DNA of 64,000 bases from Echinarachnius parma. Taxonomy: Eukaryota > Echinodermata > Echinoidea > Clypeasteroida > Echinarachniidae. The notes below the pieces were generated by a model. That model did no database searches. It was not told the DNA's origin and saw only the letters and a list, made by a program, of their open reading frames with translations. Below are positions 11,111-22,300 of the stretch, piece after piece. The position numbers were made by a program, and so were the translations under genes. The stretch is taken from positions 1 through 64,000 of the forward strand of contig JBAMJV010002913.1 in assembly GCA_037951105.1 (NCBI GenBank), read 5' to 3'. How positions within the stretch are numbered: position 1 is the stretch's first letter; every line of letters starts with the position of its first letter.

Positions 11111-13252
11111 GGGCCTGTTTCAAAATGGGTAACCATCTTGCTGATTTTTAAAACTTAGTTGTAAATGATGTTTATTTACATTTTGGGGATTATTTATACC
11201 TGCTCTTTCACAAAATATCTATTTCCATTCAAATATTTCATGATTTCGTAATTATTTAGTCATTTATGTAACCTTATGCCAATTTGCAAGCATGTCGGAC
11301 TGAATTTTCTCTATGAAAGGACAAGGTCCTATGTAGCAGTTTAATTTCTTTGTTGCAAATGTATCTGCACATAGATATTATAAAACATCTTTATCAACCA
11401 CTTCATTAATAAATTGGAGCCAGATATGATGCAATGTAGATTTCCTGCAATTTTTAAAATATGAACTCAAAATTTTCCGTCCGACATGCACAAATTTTCT
11501 GAGAAGTTTTTCCCATAAAAAAATATCAACAATTTGTGTTATTCTTCCCTGTCAAGTATCAATTACTTAAATGTAGTTCAAGCACAAATAATTAATTTGA
11601 CAATATACCTTCATCAAGTAGGGAAAAATAAGGGTTGACATTTTTTCCGTCCGACATAAAAACTGCAATTTACGATAATACAGGAATCAATATTTGCAAA
11701 TACGATATCTACCCCCCACCCCCACCTCTACCACTCACCCTGATCGCAACTGTTGGCACAATAGCATTTATCGTGCCTTGATTGGCCTTGTTTGGGGGTC
11801 ACGTAAATAATCGGGGCAAATTTTATGGATCATTTAATTAATAAGGATCATTGAAAAGGGAAATTTGAATCATATTTTATGAAGTGCTACCCATTTCTCA
11901 AATTATGAATAGCGACCCTCTGCTTGTATTAGCGACTCTCATTCAGTATTATGAATAGCAACCATCTTCTCTTATTATGAGTAGCGACCCTCTTCTTTGT
12001 ATTTTGAATAGCCCCCCTCATTAGGTATTATGAATAGTGACCCCGATTTTGTAAATTATGAATAGCGACCCTGATTTTGTAAACTATGTAAATCGACCCT
12101 CTTCTCATATTAGGAATAGCAACCCTCTTTATCGATTATGAATAGCAGTCCTTATAAATAATGACCTTTTTTCAAATATCAAATAGCGGTCCCTATGAAT
12201 AGCGGTCATTAGGTTTCCATAAAAAATGAATTTATAAATCATTAAAGAAAGGAAATCTGTACATACTCCTCTGAATTTCCTTTGATTATTATTTTAAAAC
12301 TACCCAGAAATCAATTTACAAAATCAGAAGTAATAAAAGGTCAGGTTTTAACATGTATTTATGTTAGAATCTTAGATTTATCATTGACAACTGAACTTGC
12401 GTGAAAATTTGCACCACTTTTAATGAAAATGCAAAATGGAAATTTTGTAACTGTGATCGTGAGTCAGTTGAAAAGGTCACAAAAGGGTCACAATTTTCAT
12501 GTAATTTCCTACATTTCTCATTTGATTTTATCCCCAAATTAACTGCAGTTTATAATGCCCAATTCATTCTTAATCTGGTAAATTGTGAGCTTTTCAAACC
12601 TACATAGTATTTTTTTGTGAAACAAGGCATAATTCACAATGCTGAAAACAGTTGCTTGATCATGTCGGACGGAACCGACCGTGTCGGACGGAATTTGTTC
12701 AATATTTCCATGATATCAAATTTATGAATAGAGGTGAACTCTTTTCAACTATCCACAACATTAGTACCTATCATAACCTTTCTACCAAAGGTACAGAATT
12801 AATGATTTTGGCAAGTTGCCAAAATAGTAAAATTTTAATTCCGTCCGACATGGATGTGTTCCGTCCGACATGACCTTCTTTTTAGAAGTTTCTGTTTCCA
12901 TGACAACAAGGTTTTAATAAAGACTTTCTGATAATTAAATCTATGCTTGTTTGTCTGTTCATGTAACTGTGAATTTGAAACTAATCAGTTAAACTTTTGA
13001 TAGAATATCAACTTGAATACAAAAAGTGTGGGGTCATCATTTCTATCGATTCCGTCCGACATGGTCAATTTTTGCAGCCCTGACCAAATTTAGACAATAA
13101 ATTTGGAAATATACTTTGATATCCTGAAAACCATGTATGCTCTCCATATCCATGCACAATAATGTAAGCCCACTACCTCTGGAACAAAAATGACAGCCAC
13201 ATTTGCTATCGAATTCCGTCCGACATGATTACGATCTTTTTGAAACAGGCCC
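11111..13252 (+). mobile_element. TIR element copy D
   Basis: 2142 bp, near-identical to C but without C's private changes (it has GTCCGACATGC and AGCATGTCGGAC where C has GTCCAACATGC and AGCATGTTGGAC). CTCC flanks both ends. It forms a 3063-bp tandem unit with array 4, repeated as copy E plus the first part of array 5. Confidence 0.85.
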
Positions 13253-14173
13253 CTCCAAGCTTCTAGCTCCCAGCTCCAAGCTTCTAGCTCCCAGCTCCAA
13301 GCTTCTAGCTCCCAGCTCCAAGCTTCTAGCTCCCAGCTCCAAGCATCTAGCTCCCAGCTCCAAGCTTCTAGCTCCCAGCTCCAAGCTTCTACCTCCCAGC
13401 TCCAAGCTTCTAGCTCCCAGCTCCAAGCTTCTAGCTCCCAGCTCCAAGCTTCTAGCTCCCAGCTACAAGCTTCTAGCTCCCAGCTCCCAGCTCCAAGCTT
13501 CTAGCTCCCAGCTCCAAGCATCTAGCTCCCAGCTCCAAGCTTCTAGCTCCCAGCTCCAAGCTTCCAGCTCCCAGCTCCAAGCTTCCAGCTCCCAGCTCCA
13601 AGCTTCTAGCTCCCAGCTCCAAGCTTCTAGCTCCCAGCTCCAAGCTTCTAGCTCCCAGCTCCAAGCTTCTAGCTCCCAGCTCCAAGCTTCTAGCTCCCAG
13701 CTCCAAGCTTCTAGCTCCCAGCTCCAAGCTTCTAGCTCCCAGCTCCAACTTTCTAGCTCCCAGCTCCAAGCATCTAGCTCCCAGCTCCAAGCTTCTAGCT
13801 CCCAGCTCCAAGCTTCTAGCTCCCAGCTCCAAGCTTCCAGCTCCCAGCTCCAAGCTTCTAGCTCCCAGCTCCAAGCTTCCAGCTCCCAGCTCCAAGCTTC
13901 TAGCTTCCAGCTCCAAGCTTCTAGCTCCCAGCTCCAAGCTTCTAGCTCCCAGCTCCAAGCTTCTAGCTCCCAGCTCCGAGCATCTAGCTCCCAGCTCCCA
14001 GCTCCAAGCTTCTAGCTCCCAGCTCCAAGCTTCTAGCTCCCAGCTCCAAGCTTCTAGCTCCCAGCTCCAAGCTTCTAGCTCCCAGCTCCAAGCTTCTAGC
14101 TCCCAGCTCCAAGCATCTAGCTCCCAGGTCCAAGCTTCTAGCTCCCAGCTCCAAGCTTCTAGCTCCCAGCTCC
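13253..14173 (+). repeat. Satellite array 4
   Basis: 921 bp, collinear with array 3 apart from a 252-bp internal loss. It has one private variant, CTACCTCCC near 13390. The equal borders with elements D and E show that element and array duplicate as one piece. Confidence 0.95.
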
Positions 14174-16315
14174 GGGCCTGTTTCAAAATGGGTAACCATC
14201 TTGCTGATTTTTAAAACTTAGTTGTAAATGATGTTTATTTACATTTTGGGGATTATTTATACCTGCTCTTTCACAAAATATCTATTTCCATTCAAATATT
14301 TCATGATTTCGTAATTATTTAGTCATTTATGTAACCTTATGCCAATTTGCAAGCATGTCGGACTGAATTTTCTCTATGAAAGGACAAGGTCCTATGTAGC
14401 AGTTTAATTTCTTTGTTGCAAATGTATCTGCACATAGATATTATAAAACATCTTTATCAACCACTTCATTAATAAATTGGAGCCAGATATGATGCAATGT
14501 AGATTTCCTGCAATTTTTAAAATATGAACTCAAAATTTTCCGTCCGACATGCACAAATTTTCTGAGAAGTTTTTCCCATAAAAAAATATCAACAATTTGT
14601 GTTATTCTTCCCTGTCAAGTATCAATTACTTAAATGTAGTTCAAGCACAAATAATTAATTTGACAATATACCTTCATCAAGTAGGGAAAAATAAGGGTTG
14701 ACATTTTTTCCGTCCGACATAAAAACTGCAATTTACGATAATACAGGAATCAATATTTGCAAATACGATATCTACCCCCCACCCCCACCTCTACCACTCA
14801 CCCTGATCGCAACTGTTGGCACAATAGCATTTATCGTGCCTTGATTGGCCTTGTTTGGGGGTCACGTAAATAATCGGGGCAAATTTTATGGATCATTTAA
14901 TTAATAAGGATCATTGAAAAGGGAAATTTGAATCATATTTTATGAAGTGCTACCCATTTCTCAAATTATGAATAGCGACCCTCTGCTTGTATTAGCGACT
15001 CTCATTCAGTATTATGAATAGCAACCATCTTCTCTTATTATGAGTAGCGACCCTCTTCTTTGTATTTTGAATAGCCCCCCTCATTAGGTATTATGAATAG
15101 TGACCCCGATTTTGTAAATTATGAATAGCGACCCTGATTTTGTAAACTATGTAAATCGACCCTCTTCTCATATTAGGAATAGCAACCCTCTTTATCGATT
15201 ATGAATAGCAGTCCTTATAAATAATGACCTTTTTTCAAATATCAAATAGCGGTCCCTATGAATAGCGGTCATTAGGTTTCCATAAAAAATGAATTTATAA
15301 ATCATTAAAGAAAGGAAATCTGTACATACTCCTCTGAATTTCCTTTGATTATTATTTTAAAACTACCCAGAAATCAATTTACAAAATCAGAAGTAATAAA
15401 AGGTCAGGTTTTAACATGTATTTATGTTAGAATCTTAGATTTATCATTGACAACTGAACTTGCGTGAAAATTTGCACCACTTTTAATGAAAATGCAAAAT
15501 GGAAATTTTGTAACTGTGATCGTGAGTCAGTTGAAAAGGTCACAAAAGGGTCACAATTTTCATGTAATTTCCTACATTTCTCATTTGATTTTATCCCCAA
15601 ATTAACTGCAGTTTATAATGCCCAATTCATTCTTAATCTGGTAAATTGTGAGCTTTTCAAACCTACATAGTATTTTTTTGTGAAACAAGGCATAATTCAC
15701 AATGCTGAAAACAGTTGCTTGATCATGTCGGACGGAACCGACCGTGTCGGACGGAATTTGTTCAATATTTCCATGATATCAAATTTATGAATAGAGGTGA
15801 ACTCTTTTCAACTATCCACAACATTAGTACCTATCATAACCTTTCTACCAAAGGTACAGAATTAATGATTTTGGCAAGTTGCCAAAATAGTAAAATTTTA
15901 ATTCCGTCTGACATGGATGTGTTCCGTCCGACATGACCTTCTTTTTAGAAGTTTCTGTTTCCATGACAACAAGGTTTTAATAAAGACTTTCTGATAATTA
16001 AATCTATGCTTGTTTGTCTGTTCATGTAACTGTGAATTTGAAACTAATCAGTTAAACTTTTGATAGAATATCAACTTGAATACAAAAAGTGTGGGGTCAT
16101 CATTTCTATCGATTCCGTCCGACATGGTCAATTTTTGCAGCCCTGACCAAATTTAGACAATAAATTTGGAAATATACTTTGATATCCTGAAAACCATGTA
16201 TGCTCTCCATATCCATGCACAATAATGTAAGCCCACTACCTCTGGAACAAAAATGACAGCCACATTTGCTATCGAATTCCGTCCGACATGATTACGATCT
16301 TTTTGAAACAGGCCC
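14174..16315 (+). mobile_element. TIR element copy E
   Basis: 2142 bp, offset 3063 bp from D throughout. It carries a private C-to-T change at a CpG in one motif (CCGTCTGACATGG near 15903). Flanked by CTCC. Confidence 0.85.
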
Positions 16316-19300
16316 CTCCAAGCTTCTAGCTCCCAGCTCCAAGCTTCTAGCTCCCAGCTCCAAGCTTCTAGCTCCCAGCTCCAAGCTTCTAGCTCCCAGC
16401 TCCAAGCATCTAGCTCCCAGCTCCAAGCTTCTAGCTCCCAGCTCCAAGCTTCTAGCTCCCAGCTCCAAGCTTCTAGCTCCCAGCTCCAAGCTTCTAGCTC
16501 CCAGCTCCAAGCTTCTAGCTCCCAGCTACAAGCTTCTAGCTCCCAGCTCCCAGCTCCAAGCTTCTAGCTCCCAGCTCCAAGCATCTAGCTCCCAGCTCCA
16601 AGCTTCTAGCTCCCAGCTCCAAGCTTCCAGCTCCCAGCTCCAAGCTTCCAGCTCCCAGCTCCAAGCTTCTAGCTCCCAGCTCCAAGCTTCTAGCTCCCAG
16701 CTCCAAGCTTCTAACTCCCAGCTCCAAGCTTCTAGCTCCCAGCTCCAAGCTTCTAGCTCCCAGCTCCAAGCTTCTAGCTCCCAGCTCCAAGCTTCTAGCT
16801 CCCAGCTCCAAGCTTCTAGCTCCCAGCTCCAAGCATCTAGCTCCCAGCTCCAAGCATCTAGCTCCCAGCTCCAAGCTTCTAGCTCCCAGCTCCAAGCTTC
16901 TAGCTCCCAGCTCCAAGCTTCTAGCTCCCAGCTCCAAGCTTCTAGCTCCCAGCTCCAAGCTTCTAGCTCCCAGCTCCAAGCATCTAGCTCCCAGCTCCAA
17001 GCTTCTAGCTCCCAGCTCCAAGCTTCTAGCTCCCAGCTCCAAGCTTCTAGCTCCCAGCTCCAAGCTTCTAGCTCCCAGCTCCAAGCTTCTAGCTCCCAGC
17101 TCCAAGCTTCTAGCTCCCAGCCCCAAGCTTCTAGCTCCCAGCTCCAAGCTTCTAGCTCCCAGCTCCAAGCATCTAGCTTCCAGCTTCAAGCATCTAGCTC
17201 CCAGCTCCAAGCTTCTAGCTCCCAGCTCCGAGCTTCTAGCTCCCAGCTCCAAGCTTCTAGCTCCCAGCTCCAAGCTTCTAGCTCCCAGCTCCAAGCTTCT
17301 AGCTCCCAGCTCCAATCTTCTAGCTCCCAGCTCCAAGCATCTAGCTCCCAGCTCCAAGCTTCTAGCTCCCAGCTCCAAGCTTCTAGCTCCCAGCTCCAAG
17401 CTTCTAGCTCCCAGCTCCAAGCTTCTAGCTCCCAGCTCCAAGCTTCTAGCTCCCAGCTCCCAGCTCCAAGCTTCTAGCTCCCAGCTCCCAGCTCCAAGCT
17501 TCTAGCTCCCAGCTCCCAGCTCCAAGCTTCTAGCTCCCAGCTCCAAGCATCTAGCTCCCAGCTCCAAGCTTCTAGCTCCCAGCTCCAAGCTTCTAGCTCC
17601 TAGCTCCAAGCTTCTAGCTCCCAGCTCCAAGCATCTAGCTCCCAGCTCCAAGCTTCTAGCTCCCAGCTCCAAGCTTCTAGCTCCCAGCTCCAAGCTTCCA
17701 GCTCCCAGCTCCAAGCTTCTAGCTCCCAGCTCCAAGCTTCCAGCTCCCAGCTCCAAGCTTCTAGCTCCCAGCTCCAAGCTTCTAGCTCCCAGCTCCAAGC
17801 TTCTAGCTCCCAGCTCCAAGCTTCTAGCTCCCAGCTCCAAGCTTCTAGCTCCCAGCTCCAAGCATCTAGCTCCCAGCTCCAAGCTTCTAGCTCCCAGCTC
17901 CAAGCTTCTAGCTCCCAGCTCCAAGCTTCCAGCTCCCAGCTCCAAGCTTCTAGCTCCCAGCTCCAAGCTTCCAGCTCCCAGCTCCAAGCTTCTAGCTCCC
18001 AGCTCCAAGCTTCTAGCTCCCAGCTCCAAGCTTCTAGCTCCCAGCTCCAAGCTTCTAGCTCCCAGCTCCAAGCATCTAGCTCCCAGCTCCAAGCTCCAAG
18101 CTTCTAACTCCCAGCTCCAAGCTTCTAGCTCCCAGCTCCAAGCTTCTAGCTCCCAGCTCCAAGCTTCTAGCTTCTAGCTCCCAGCTCCAAGCATCTAGCT
18201 CGCAGCTCCAAGCTTCTAGCTCCCAGCTCCAAGCTTCTAGCTCCTAGCTCCAAGCTTCTAGCTCCCAGCTCCAAGCATCTAGCTCCCAGCTCCAAGCTTC
18301 TAGCTCCCAGCTCCAAGCTTCTAGCTCCCAGCTCCAAGCTTCCAGCTCCCAGCTCCAAGCTTCTACCTCCCAGCTCCAAGCTTCCAGCTCCCAGCTCCAA
18401 GCTTCTAGCTCCCAGCTCCAAGCTTCTAGCTCCCAGCTCCAAGCTTCTAGCTCCCAGCTCCAAGCTTCTAGCTCCCAGCTCCAAGCTTCTAGCTCCCAGC
18501 TCCAAGCATCTAGCTCCCAGCTCCAAGCTCCAAGCTTCTAGCTCCCAGATCCAAGCTTCTAGCTCCCAGCTCCAAGCTTCTAGCTCCCAGCTCCAAGCTT
18601 CTAGCTCCCAGCTCCAAGCTTCTAGCTCCCAGCTCCAAGCTTCTAGCTTCTAGCTCCCAGCTCCAAGCATCTAGCTCCCAGCTCCAAGCTTCTACCTCCC
18701 AGCTCCAAGCTTCTAGCTCCTAGCTCCAAGCTTCTAGCTCCCAGCTCCAAGCATCTAGCTCCCAGCTCCAAGCTTCTAGCTCCCAGCTCCAAGCTTCTAG
18801 CTCCCAGCTCCAAGCTTCCAGTTCCCAGCTCCAAGCTTCTAGCTCCCAGCTCCAAGCTTCTAGCTCCCAGCTCCAAGCTTCCAGCTCCCAGCTCCAAGCT
18901 TCTAGCTCCCAGCTCCAAGCTTCTAGCTCCCAGCTCCAAGCTTCTAGCTCCCAGCTCCAAGCTTCTAGCTCCCAGCTCCAAGCATCTAGCTCCCAGCTCC
19001 CAGCTCCAAGCTTCTAGCTCCCAGCTCCAAGCTTCTAGCTCCCAGCTCCAAGCATCTAGCTCCCAGCTCCAAGCTTCTAGCTCCCAGCTCCAAGCTTCTA
19101 GCTCCCAGCTCCAAGCTTCTAGCTCCCAGCTCCAAGCTTCTAGCTCCCAGCTCCAAGCTTCTAGCTCCCAGCTCCCAGCTGCAAGCTTCTAGCTCCCAGC
19201 TCCAAGCATCTAGCTCCCAGCTCCAAGCTTCTAGCTCCCAGCTCCAAGCTTCTAGCTCCCAGCTCCAAGCTTCTAGCTCCCAGCTCCAAGCTTCTAGCTC

Positions 19301-22300
19301 CCAGCTCCAAGCTTCTAGCTCCCAGCTCCAAGCTTCTAGCTCCCAGCTCCAAGCATCTAGCTCCCAGCTCCAAGCTCCAAGCTTCTAGCTCCCAGCTCCA
19401 AGCTTCTAGCTCCCAGCTCCAAGCTTCTAGCTCCCAGCTCCAAGCTTCTAGCTCCCAGCTCCAAGCTTCTAGCTTCTAGCTCCAAGCATCTAGCTCCCAG
19501 CTCCAAGCTCCAAGCTTCTAGCTCCCAGCTCCAAGCTTCTAGCTCCCAGCTCCAAGCTTCTAGCTCCCAGCTCCAAGCTTCTAGCTCCCAGCTCCAAGCT
19601 TCTAGCTCCCAGCTCCAAGCTTCTAGCTTCTAGCTCCCAGCTCCAAGCATCTAGCTCCCAGCTCCAAGCTTCTAGCTCCCAGCTCCAAGCTTCTAGCTCC
19701 TAGCTCCAAGCTTCTAGCTCCCAGCTCCAAGCATCTAGCTCCCAGCTCCAAGCTTCTAGCTCCCAGCTCCAAGCTTCTAGCTCCCAGCTCCAAGCTTCCA
19801 GCTCCCAGCTCCAAGCTTCTAGCTCCCAGCTCCAAGCTTCCAGCTCCCAGCTCCAAGCTTCTAGCTCCCAGCTCCAAGCTTCTAGCTCCCAGCTCCAAGC
19901 TTCTAGCTCCCAGCTCCCAGCATCTAGCTCCCAGCTCCAAGCTTCTAGCTCCCAGCTCCAAGCTTCTAGCTCCCAGCTCCAAGCTTCTAGCTCCTAGCTC
20001 CAAGCTTCTAGCTCCCAGCTCCAAGCATCTAGCTCCTAGCTCCAAGCTTCTAGCTCCCAGCTCCAAGCATCTAGCTCCCAGCTCCAAGCTTCTAGCTCCC
20101 AGCTCCAAGCTTCTAGCTCCCAGCTCCAAGCTTCTAGCTCCCAGCTCCAAGCTTCTAGCTCCCAGCTCCAAGCTTCTAGCTCCCAGCTCCAAGCTTCTAG
20201 CTCCCAGCTCCAAGCATCTAGCTTCCAGCTTCAAGCATCTAGCTCCCAGCTCCAAGCTTCTAGCTCCCAGCTCCAAGCTTCTAGCTCCCAGCTCCAAGCT
20301 TCTAGCTCCCAGCTCCAAGCATCTAGCTCCCAGCTCCAAGCTTCTAGCTCCCAGCTCCAAGCTTCTAGCTCCCAGCTCCAAGCTTCTAGCTCCCAGCTCC
20401 AAGCTTCTAGCTCCCAGCTCCAAGCTTCTAGCTCCCAGCCCCAAGCTTCTAGCTCCCAGCTCCAAGCTTCTAGCTCCCAGCTCCAAGCATCTAGCTTCCA
20501 GCTTCAAGCATCTAGCTCCCAGCTCCAAGCTTCTAGCTCCCAGCTCCGAGCTTCTAGCTCCCAGCTCCAAGCTTCTAGCTCCCAGCTCCAAGCTTCTAGC
20601 TCCCAGCTCCAAGCTTCTAGCTCCCAGCTCCAATCTTCTAGCTCCCAGCTCCAAGCATCTAGCTCCCAGCTCCAAGCTTCTAGCTCCCAGCTCCAAGCTT
20701 CTAGCTCCCAGCTCCAAGCTTCTAGCTCCCAGCTCCAAGCTTCTAGCTCCCAGCTCCCAGCTCCAAGCTTCTAGCTCCCAGCTCCCAGCTCCAAGCTTCT
20801 AGCTCCCAGCTCCCAGCTCCAAGCTTCTAGCTCCCAGCTCCAAGCATCTAGCTCCCAGCTCCAAGCTTCTAGCTCCCAGCTCCAAGCTTCTAGCTCCTAG
20901 CTCCAAGCTTCTAGCTCCCAGCTCCAAGCATCTAGCTCCCAGCTCCAAGCATCTAGCTCCCAGCTCCAAGCTTCTAGCTCCCAGCTCCAAGCTTCTAGCT
21001 CCCAGCTCCAAGCTTCCAGTTCCCAGCTCCAAGCTTCTAGCTCCCAGCTCCAAGCTTCTAGCTCCCAGCTCCAAGCTTCTAGCTCCCAGCTCCAAGCTTC
21101 TAGCTCCCAGCTCCAAGCTTCCAGCTCCCAGCTCCAAGCATCTAGCTCCCAGCTCCAGCTCCAAGCTTCTAGCTCCCAGCTCCCAGCTCCAAGCTTCTAG
21201 CTCCCAGCTCCCAGCTCCAAGCTTCTAGCTCCCAGCTCCAAGCATCTAGCTCCCAGCTCCAAGCTTCTAGCTCCCAGCTCCAAGCTTCTAGCTCCTAGCT
21301 CCAAGCTTCTAGCTCCCAGCTCCAAGCATCTAGCTCCCAGCTCCAAGCTTCTAGCTCCCAGCTCCAAGCTTCTAGCTCCCAGCTCCAAGCTTCCAGCTCC
21401 CAGCTCCAAGCTTCTAGCTCCCAGCTCCAAGCTTCCAGCTCCCAGCTCCAAGCTTCTAGCTCCCAGCTCCAAGCTTCTAGCTCCCAGCTCCAAGCTTCTA
21501 GCTCCCAGCTCCAAGCTTCTAGCTCCCAGCTCCAAGCATCTAGCTCCCAGCTCCAAGCTCCAAGCTTCTAGCTCCCAGCTCCAAGCTTCTAGCTCCCAGC
21601 TCCAAGCTTCTAGCTCCCAGCTCCAAGCTTCTAGCTCCCAGCTCCAAGCTTCTAGCTCCCAGCTCCAAGCTTCTAGCTTCTAGCTCCCAGCTCCAAGCAT
21701 CTAGCTCCCAGCTCCAAGCTTCTAGCTCCCAGCTCCAAGCTTCTAGCTCCTAGCTCCAAGCTTCTAGCTCCCAGCTCCAAGCATCTAGCTCCCAGCTCCA
21801 AGCTTCTAGCTCCCAGCTCCAAGCTTCTAGCTCCCAGCTCCAAGCTTCTAGCTCCCAGCTCCAAGCTTCTAGCTCCCAGCTCCAAGCTTCTAGCTCCCAG
21901 CTCCAAGCTTCCAGCTCCCAGCTCCAAGCTTCTAGCTCCCAGCTCCAAGCTTCTAGCTCCCAGCTCCAAGCTTCTAGCTCCCAGCTCCAAGCTTCTAGCT
22001 CCCAGCTCCAAGCATCTAGCTCCCAGCTCCCAGCTCCAAGCTTCTAGCTCCCAGCTCCAAGCTTCTAGCTCCCAGCTCCAAGCATCTAGCTCCCAGCTCC
22101 AAGCTTCTAGCTCCCAGCTCCAAGCTTCTAGCTCCCAGCTCCAAGCTTCTAGCTCCCAGCTCCAAGCTTCTAGCTCCCAGCTCCAAGCTTCTAGCTCCCA
22201 GCTCCCAGCTGCAAGCTTCTAGCTCCCAGCTCCAAGCATCTAGCTCCCAGCTCCAAGCTTCTAGCTCCCAGCTCCAAGCTTCTAGCTCCCAGCTCCAAGC

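Larger units (their letters stand above)
1..11772. repeat. Giant inverted repeat, centre at 5878-5887
   Basis: Left arm 1-5877 and right arm 5888-11772 are inverse complements at every level. Element A mirrors D, B mirrors C, array 1 mirrors array 3, and the two halves of array 2 mirror each other. The midpoints of paired element ends fall between 5879 and 5888. The first ten bases of the window have their complement at 11763-11772. The centre is GGAGCTGGGAGCT, a 10-nt loop TCAAGCATCT, then AGCTCCCAGCTCC. The AGCT grid stays in register across the turn (5874, 5881, 5888). Arm differences are mainly small indels on the left. It could be a true palindrome or a fold-back artefact of long-read sequencing or assembly. 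Confidence 0.85.
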
